A DNA stretch of 64,000 nucleotides from Pogostemon cablin (taxonomy: Eukaryota; Streptophyta; Magnoliopsida; Lamiales; Lamiaceae). The notes beneath the pieces were generated by a model, which saw only the letters and a program-made list of their open reading frames with translations, did not search any database and had not been told where the DNA came from. The first letter of the stretch is position 1, and each line of letters opens with the position of its first letter. Of this stretch, positions 57,238 through 64,000 are shown piece after piece. Position numbers and translations under genes: made by a program. The stretch covers positions 12,680,791 to 12,744,790 of the forward strand of contig CM043013.1 of NCBI GenBank assembly GCA_023678885.1, in the 5' to 3' direction.

Positions 57238-57502
57238 ATTGTAAGCTCCTTGTCATCCCCCATTTCCTCCATTATTGTAGAATTGGTCAATGTTCATCAT
57301 CTCTTCAAGGGACCTTCTACAACTTCTCTTCAATTGCTATCTTTTGTTTCTCATTCTTCTCTTCTTTCAAGGTTGATGTACCTATTAAGAAGAACAAGTG
57401 AGAACAAGAATTTTCAAAATCAATAAAGATGCAAAAATAAGAAGAAAAAAAATGTCCTAAGTAGAGCTAACAAATTCAAACACGTTACACCGAAGGTTTT
57501 CG

Positions 57503-57519
57503 CCCCGACAACGGCGCCA
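57503..57519 (-). other. Primer binding site (tRNA-Asp type)
   Basis: Minus strand TGGCGCCGTTGTCGGGG differs by one base from the complement of the plant tRNA-Asp 3' end, the usual primer of Athila/Tat elements. It abuts the LTR end TTCA. Confidence 0.85.
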
Positions 57520-57825
57520 TGAATTTGGTTTCAGTTTTGGTATAAATTGATTAGAGCAAGCGTACTCTATCACGTAGTAGACCGTAGTGACCAAGTACAA
57601 AATTTAGAATATCGAACCCAAGGGCAAAAGTGAATGTAGCCGTATTAGAGAAATGTTTCACTCTAGAAGTACTAATCAATAAAGGAGGGAGTTGTTTAAC
57701 TATAACTAACAACTAAGAAAGCTATTAAATATAGAACATGTACAAATGAGATGGATAATGGATGAAGGTGAACAATCTAAGAAGTATGCAAGGCAAGCAA
57801 TATTCATGGAAAAGACTCATGTAGA

Positions 57826-59734
57826 TGCTTGTTCACCTTTTCGCATGTGTGCCCAAGTGTAGGGAATCAATTGTAGTTCAGCGTGTGACCAAGTAAAAAT
57901 ATCAAACCCAAATGATAATTCTAGATTTATTATTAAATTCTATTTATGACTACTCCAACTTAAGACAAATCTGGATTTTCAAGAGAATTAATTAAACTAA
58001 AGATGCAAAAAATAATTACTAAAAATATTAAAATAGCAAATAAAATAAATATGGAAGTGTTCAAGAGAGAAGATAGATAGCTCTAAGCAATCCAGTTTAA
58101 ATTGGTCAACATAAATCACTAGACAATTTGTTAGAATTCTTGCAGATCATATGAAACCAATCACTTAATTATGTTAAATCCCTTTGGCGAAGTAAACCTA
58201 ACAAATAAATCTGGTTCAAACCCTCAGATGCAGAAGAATATTCCTACTCCCTTTCTAGGTACTTCATGCAAAATTCCAAATAGGCTAGAGCACTAGACTT
58301 CCCTTTATATATACTTAAGAATTAATCCACAATTCCCACCTAACAATCTAAGAAATCAAATCCCCTAGAATGATAATTAATAGATATATTAAGTGTCCAA
58401 TATTAATTATTCTAATGAATAAAGGTTATATGGTTAGATCCATTTACCCATGACATATAGACAAATATAATTCCTTTTATGACACAAGCAATAATCATAA
58501 ACATGCATAAGACAATGACATATTATGAATGAGGACAGACCATATAAGACGAAAATATAAATTTTAATTCAAAGCATTAATAAAGGAATAAGTATACTGC
58601 AGAAATCCAACCTAGTCTAGGTCATCAAGTCAAATCCAATTAAACCTTCAAAGCCTAGAACTATCCAAAATGGTGTTAAGAAACACCCATGATTAGATAT
58701 GAAAGCAAACCCATAGGTCTATTATTCAAATTGAAGAAAGAAAGAATAAGAAAAATCCTAGATGTGGCATGATTCCCCGTTCTCTCTTCCGTCTTAATGA
58801 TCCTCTTCCGCTCTCCTTCTCAAGTAGCGAACACAGTGATTGAGTGTGAGAGTGATAGGTGAAAGGCGGGTGAAGGGTAGAGATAGATGGCGGAAGGATG
58901 GGTGAATATTTGTAAGATTGTGTAGCCCAAAGGTTTTGGTGGAGAGTTATTGTTTGGAACACCCCAAGGACTCTTTTTATAGATGAAGATTGATAAATCC
59001 CGAATTCTGACTCAAAAGTGGACTTTTTCACGTCAAAAACACGAACGAGCCGAGAAAATGACAATTCAGGCACCCGGGGCCATGGCATGAGTCATGCTGG
59101 CCATGGCACGGGTCGTGCCGCCCATGTTGTGTCGCATGGGGCCTCTCGTCCGCATGGGTCGTTCCACCCATCGGTAGCCTCCGCGACCTCACGATTTTGC
59201 TCATAACTTCTTCATTTGAATTCCGATTGAGATAATTTTTACGCTCACGAGATCCTCTCTTCCTTGGCTTTCCAAAATTATACAGAACTCATGAAAACTC
59301 GCTCATTTGAGTGCGGCATGAGTCATGCAAAGATTAGTACGAGTCGTGCTCTTTCAGACACAGCTTGCGCGACTTTACCGTTTTGATCATAACTCTCTCA
59401 TCTAAGCTCCGATTGAGGTGTTTCTTGAGCCAAAATGACCATATCTTCTGTAGCTTTTCAATCATATATGACATGACTAGTTTGGACTTCCATATAAATA
59501 TAGAAAAATTATGTAAATTGGGCATGCATTTTTCAACATTCTTTCATGATTTCACTCTTCACTCCAACTTTACACTTTTAATCCGTTTTCCACCTAAAAA
59601 TACGAAATAACACCTCAAATGCACCAATATCTTAAATATATAGAAATTAACTATTTAGTGCTAAAATACGAACATAAATTCCACAAAACGGTGCTAAATC
59701 GGAACCTAAAACATGCAGATTTTCACACTAATCA
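57826..59734 (-). mobile_element. Solo LTR, 1909 bp, target duplication GTAGA
   Basis: Minus strand TGATTAGTGTGAAAATCTGC (59734) to GGTGAACAAGCA (57826), flanked by GTAGA at 57821-57825 and 59735-59739. It is inserted in the LTR 57520-61175. TATA (minus-strand CTATAAAAAGAG, about 58975-58982) lies downstream of palindrome clusters at 59075-59170 and 59315-59350. Same family as 26009-29248. Confidence 0.93.
59075..59350. repeat. Palindrome clusters in solo LTR promoter
   Basis: GGCATGAGTCATGC, GGCACGGGTCGTGCC and GCATGAGTCATGC, AGTACGAGTCGTGCT. The arms match those of the related LTR at 28855-29045. Confidence 0.7.
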
Positions 59735-60604
59735 GTAGACTCACACACATGCATTGAAGGTCATCATGTTATGATATTAAGAGCAATCACGTATGTACCC
59801 CTAATCCCTATGGCGAAGGCAATTAGGTTCTCAACTCTTTTACAAGTTTAAATCTCCTAGCTTTGTCTCTTACTCTCAATTCCCTTAAGGTACTATGATC
59901 ATAAGTTTGGTTCCCCTCACAAGTTCCTCACTAATGTCCTATCATAAGGTTCTAAGCACAAGAAGGGTATGGCTTACCTCTCCTCACACTAACTAAGTCA
60001 TCTCATGCAATCAATTATTCAATTAAACCACTAAGCATAATATTGGAATGGTCATCCTAACACTATGAATAGAGAATTTAACCACACAAATCATACAAAA
60101 AATGAGAATAAGCGTTCATGAGAGAAAATATTTATAACAATCATTTCATCAAACATGTGGTGTGCAAAATCTACATAATTCCTAACCAATCATATTACTA
60201 GCCTCACATGAGGACTAGCCACTACAAATCATGATAAATCTTATACAATCCATGGCATGCTCCAATTGAGCCAAATAATGAAGAAAATAACAAAATAAAG
60301 GTAAGCTGGCTTCCCTTTCAAAGTAGGCATTCTCTTCCTTCAACATGCTCCAATCTTCACTGCTTGATGAATTCCCCTTCTTAGATTGGTGGATTGATGG
60401 AGTAGTAAATGGATTTGAGGAGATAAAGTAGATTTGATCGATGAAGGGTATGGAGATGAATGGAATGGAGCTAGTGTGTGAATATGTGGTGTAAAACGTG
60501 TGTGGAGCAGTTCCAGAATGATTCCTCTCGTATTTTACACTCAAAACAGGTATTTATACCCCCTGAAAGCTTCTAGAACACATTCTAATTGTAAAACTGA
60601 CTTT

Positions 60605-60675
60605 GGGCCGAGCACGGGTCGAGTTTGGGACTCGGGTCACACTTGGAACAAAGCTCGGGTCGAGTTGGTGTAGCG
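60605..60675. repeat. Palindrome cluster in the 5' LTR promoter of the minus-strand element
   Basis: GAGCACGGGTCGAGTTTGGG, GACTCGGGTC and AGCTCGGGTCGAGTTGG, upstream (minus strand) of the TATA box at 60551-60558. Confidence 0.6.
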
Positions 60676-61348
60676 CAGCCTCACCGTTTCGCGTATAACT
60701 TCCACATCCAAACTCCGATTCGAGTGATTCTTACGCTCACGCGATCCTCTCTTCCTTGGTTTTCTATCCATATAAAGAAACGATAAAAAGTCCAATTTTT
60801 GAAGGTGTAACAAGTCATGCAAAATGGCACAATCGTGCTGAGTATGAACAGCTTGCACGACGTCACCATTTTAATCATAACTTTCTCGTTTGGACTCCAA
60901 ATTGAGCTCAATTTTTCCCACATCTTATTTATCGCATCTAGAATCCATTTTTACCTGAAAATCATACAAATTACACCAAAGTACCAATTCTCTAAATATT
61001 TACAAATATCGCGCAATTTAAGGCACTTAATCATGAAAATCACACATTTATCATTTTAAAGTACAAATCTCCATATCTTCATATAACACCACCAAATTTT
61101 ATACAAAATAAATAAAAACATACGAAAATACATAATAAAGAGATACTAAAATTTAGGTGAAAATAACACCGATCATCTATATTTTGTATCAACTTTTGCA
61201 ATGTCGTAGCTTTAAGTAATAATATTTTAATACAAATTTATAATTGATTAATGTAATTAGTGATAATGAAAAGTTATAATAATATTTTAATAAAAAATTA
61301 TAATTCATTAGGAATATGTAAGACGTTTACACAAGTGTTGTTCATCTT

Positions 61349-61349
61349 T

Positions 61350-61387
<38 letters not shown>
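61349..61387. repeat. (TC)n(TA)n compound microsatellite
   Basis: About 13 TC/CT units followed by about 8 TA units. Confidence 0.95.
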
Positions 61388-61473
61388 GGCATTAAGTAAT
61401 TAGGTGATCTTGTGTGATACTATTTTACGAATACTAAGTTTTGAGATGGATTATTTATTGACTCAATTAATTA

Positions 61474-61675
61474 CTCTTTTCGCCTAATGCAAAGTATCCA
61501 TTTTACCATTTTGGGCGTCAAATTCGAAGATATCCATATTATCTTTTTAGCGAAAAAGTACATCACATGGTCCACCAATTCTCTCTAATACAACTACTCA
61601 CTACACATATAATAATAATATTTCTTAATCTACGCGTAAAAAGCAAACGATTACCTTTGCATTGGCCGAAGGGAG
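61474..61675. mobile_element. Stowaway-like MITE, 202 bp
   Basis: CTCTTTTCGCCTAATGCAAAG to GCATTGGCCGAAGGGAG with TA at 61472-61473 and 61676-61677. Confidence 0.65.
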
Positions 61676-61839
61676 TATATTTTAAATTAGAGCAACTTGG
61701 TTGGAACCGGTTTCACTAAATGAATTGGTGGAACCTTTGGTCCCCACCTCATCCTAATTAATGTAATTAATTAATATGTGGTTCCCTCACAATTAATATA
61801 ATTTTTATAATTTTTTTAATTTTATTATATTTAAAAGAT

Positions 61840-62165
61840 CATTATACCCTAAAACTATAAATCCTAAAAGTAAAATATACCCTAAAACACAAGAGTGAAA
61901 TTACAATTATACCCTAAACCTTAAATCCTTAGGGTAAAGTATACACTAAACCACAAGGGTGAAATTACAATTATACCCTAAACCCTAGGGGTGAAAAATA
62001 CCCTAAACCATAAAGGTGAAATTACAATTATACCCTAAACCCTAAACTATAGGGGTGAAATATACCCTAAACCACAAGGGTGTAATTACAATTATACCAT
62101 ATATCCTAAACTCTAAAAATTAAGCATACCCTAAATCATAAGGGTGAAATTACAATTATATCTCT
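61840..62165. repeat. Minisatellite with telomere-like motifs, about five units
   Basis: Units of about 57-64 bp share AAGGGTGAAATTACAATTATAC followed by CCTAAACCCTA-type sequence. The embedded motif CCCTAAA equals one plant telomere repeat, but it is interspersed, not contiguous. A decayed relative lies at about 22240-22600. Confidence 0.8.
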
Positions 62166-62436
62166 AAAATTAAATTAAAAAATAAAAATATAACATACAA
62201 ATGGCAAACCGTACAAAAAGAAAAGAAAACGAAATTAGATAAAACAATTAAACACACATTAAAGGTGAATGAAGTAAGTTCTTTCCTAACCTTGCCATTT
62301 TAAATTATTATAAAAAATATTTAGGAAAAGAGAAGGGTGTGTTTGATATACGCGCGAGAGGTGCGTTTAAGGAAGTGTCTTGCGTGCATACATGAGATGA
62401 ATTCATCATCTCTAAAATTCAAATTTCAAATTTTTA

Positions 62437-62717
62437 CTCCCTTCCTCTCCTATCACGCTTCTCATCTACTGTATCACGTTGTTTAAAAAAATATATACTT
62501 TTTGATCAAATTTGTTGATTTTAGAAGGTATTGTAGTATTTTTAAGTAATAAAAAAATATAAAGTAATGATATGTGTGTGAAAAAGGGTGGCAAATTTGA
62601 AATTAAAGTAACTTTTGAGGTTGTTGGATAAAGTGATTTTTCCTTTTTTGGGGTGTGAAGGATGGTGTGAGACGGACGAATAAGGAAAGTGTGAAGGGTG
62701 GTATGGGACGGAAGGAG
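62437..62717. mobile_element. Stowaway-type MITE, 281 bp
   Basis: CTCCCTTCCTCTCC to GGGACGGAAGGAG with TA at 62435-62436 and 62718-62719. Confidence 0.75.
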
Positions 62718-62719
62718 TA

Positions 62720-63072
62720 ATTTTATTAATAATAAATTAATTTATTGTTCTTTAATGATTTTGCTATTACTTTATTTTAATTAGGTATTACTATAAAAAA
62801 TATTATTTTTATTTATCTACAAATTGATCATAAAATAAATTATTTAAACGATTATCACTTTTTTTCTTATCATGTAGTATTATTTTTTATTAAAAATGTT
62901 ATCACTTTTATTATTCTCGTGGATTGTTCGTGAAATAATTCAATTATACGGATATCATTTTTCTTTGATTAGAAACTACTTATTAAAAATATTATCATGT
63001 TTTATCTAATCTATCTGTAAATTGTTTTTGAAATATACTTTCATAATTAGTTATCACTTTTTATTAAATATA
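62720..63072. other. AT-rich sequence with GTGATAACA/ATCACTTTTT motifs
   Basis: Repeats of TTATCACTTTTTATT and GTTCGTGAAATAATT suggest decayed copies of the MITE family seen at 24862 and 53679. No gene. Confidence 0.35.
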
Positions 63073-63100
63073 CTAGTATGAAATCCGCGTATAACGCGGG
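63073..63100 (-). mobile_element. Possible Helitron 3' terminus
   Basis: On the minus strand a hairpin CCGCG-TTATA-CGCGG (63085-63099) is followed after eight bases by CTAG and then T, the layout of plant Helitron 3' ends (hairpin, CTRR, T). The element body would extend to the right beyond 63100. Its TC end was not found in the window. Confidence 0.45.
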
Positions 63101-64000
63101 ATCATTTAATTATTATTCTTATTTTTTATAATTAAATAATCCGTGTTATATAACGTAACAACATTAATTAAAAAGTTTTTTTTTGTTGTAGCTAGACATT
63201 TTTTTTCATCAATATAAAGAACATGCAACAAATTATAATATTTGAGTTTTGATATTGTACGTATAACTAAATTATGTAAAAAATTAATATATATGTACTT
63301 ATATTCTAATTATTTGAAAGAATCTTGATTTGTATTTTTTTTGTGTTACTCTATAATATAATGCAATTGAAAACAATTTATTACTCCCCCGGTCTCTTTG
63401 AAAAAAATATGCAACCATATAGGGACAATTTTATCTTTTTGCTATATATTTATATAGTTGCTAGTCTTTCATTTTTTTTCATTGTATTTAAGCGCAATTA
63501 TGATCAAAGTATGTCACTCTTAGTAATAAATCCTTAATTTTACTGTTTGTCTAAATAAATATCAATTATATAAAAAAATCTCAATTTATTCTTTTTTATA
63601 CAAAATTTGATTTGATACTAATTAATTTATTTTATATCGAATGCTTTATTTATTATTTGCAATTAATGATACAAAAGTAAATAAGTTATAATAAATGCAT
63701 AGGAAGAATAAATAAATATTAAGACTATATGTGAACAACACGTTATGATAAGTCATATTTTAGCACAATTATTTAGTTGAAATTCATATTTGTTTGATTG
63801 ACTTATGTGCTAATTTGGGTGCTATATGGACTTATCTTGTCTTTGGTAAATTAGAGCTTTAATGTTGTTAATTGATGTGGAAACAGGCTTTTTGTAGAGG
63901 AAATTTGTTGCTGCCAGATAAGCTGACACTGACCCCATCAGTGTCAGTGAAAAGAACAAAAATTCAGAATAAATAAGGAAAGAAGCAGCTAGAAATATTT
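63101..64000. other. AT-rich sequence to window end
   Basis: No gene recognised. A perfect 10-bp hairpin CTGACACTGA-CCCCA-TCAGTGTCAG lies at 63923-63947. Confidence 0.5.

Larger units (their letters stand above)
55010..61175 (-). mobile_element. Athila-class element without pol (non-autonomous), 3' end truncated
   Basis: Minus strand, from right to left: LTR (61175 to 57520, with a solo LTR nested in it), a tRNA-Asp-type primer site (57503-57519), an ORF region (57237 to 56092), the end-of-pol-like block with GACGTTAAACTTAACGC and GGGAGGCAACCCA (about 56036-56068), two purine tracts (TTTGGGGGG-type, about 55840 and 55697), then a spacer with a palindrome cluster (55190-55435). No protease, polymerase or integrase is present. 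No second LTR was found on the left, so the element is truncated there. Confidence 0.7.
57520..61175 (-). mobile_element. 5' LTR of the minus-strand Athila-class element, interrupted
   Basis: On the minus strand it starts TGATCGGTGTTATTTTCACC at 61175 and ends AAATTCA at 57520, next to the primer site. Removing the nested solo LTR and its duplicated target leaves about 1.74 kb. A TATA box (minus-strand TATAAATA, 60551-60558) follows a palindrome cluster (60605-60675). The left end resembles that of the solo LTR at 4714. Confidence 0.8.

Noticed and set aside
61840..62165. True telomeric or interstitial telomere array
   Set aside because: CCCTAAA motifs are single and spaced inside a longer repeat unit, not contiguous.

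Overview
This is a stretch of plant nuclear DNA, most likely from a eudicot. It is AT-rich, its genes carry GT-AG introns, and nearly all of it is transposable-element sequence: LTR retrotransposons whose gag-pol reading frames belong to known plant lineages, a CACTA DNA transposon, Stowaway-type MITEs with CTCCCTCCGTCCC ends, and a probable Helitron end. No bacterial, organellar, rRNA, tRNA or CRISPR features were seen. The species cannot be named from the sequence; the small secreted-protein genes look like those of asterids, but that is only an impression. Layout: 1-17453 is a stack of nested retrotransposons. A Copia element on the minus strand (LTR 16853-17453, primer site, gag remnants) is interrupted by a solo LTR (13992-15981, target duplication CTCAT) and by an Athila-like Ty3/Gypsy element whose decayed gag-pol, third ORF and 3' LTR fill 245-12759. 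That Gypsy element is itself interrupted by a solo LTR (4714-6314, target duplication CAAAC) and probably by another whose right end is 1-244. Two intact genes were found, at 19520-20758 and 53152-54489. Both encode small secreted EG45-like (plant natriuretic peptide-like) double-psi beta-barrel proteins of 128 and 127 residues. They share a three-exon structure with a tiny last coding exon and share promoter sequence. They are about 82% identical and lie about 33 kb apart, separated by transposons. Between them are: MITEs (18.3-25.1 kb); a pair of inverted arms (25307-29708) enclosing nested solo LTRs; a broken gene for a probable mitochondrial uL18-family protein (from 30415), one exon of which is split by a 9.3-kb CACTA transposon (31405-40707, target duplication TAT) carrying a TNPD transposase, a TNPA-like multi-exon gene and a captured LEA gene fragment; and an element with long terminal inverted repeats (42217-49074) into which a young Copia element (43059-48323, target duplication GTTTG) inserted. 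The right end (55.0-61.2 kb) is a minus-strand Athila-class element with a tRNA-Asp primer site, a non-canonical ORF and no pol, with a solo LTR (57826-59734, target duplication GTAGA) nested in its LTR. It is followed by MITEs, a minisatellite with telomere-like motifs and a Helitron-like terminus. The most unusual pattern is shared by six otherwise different LTRs: each has a cluster of short imperfect palindromes (for example CACGAGTCGTG, GTCGATTCGAC, GGCACGAGTCGTGCC) just upstream of its TATA box, with arm sequences that differ between families but match within one LTR. A similar cluster recurs inside two elements, between pol and the next ORF.
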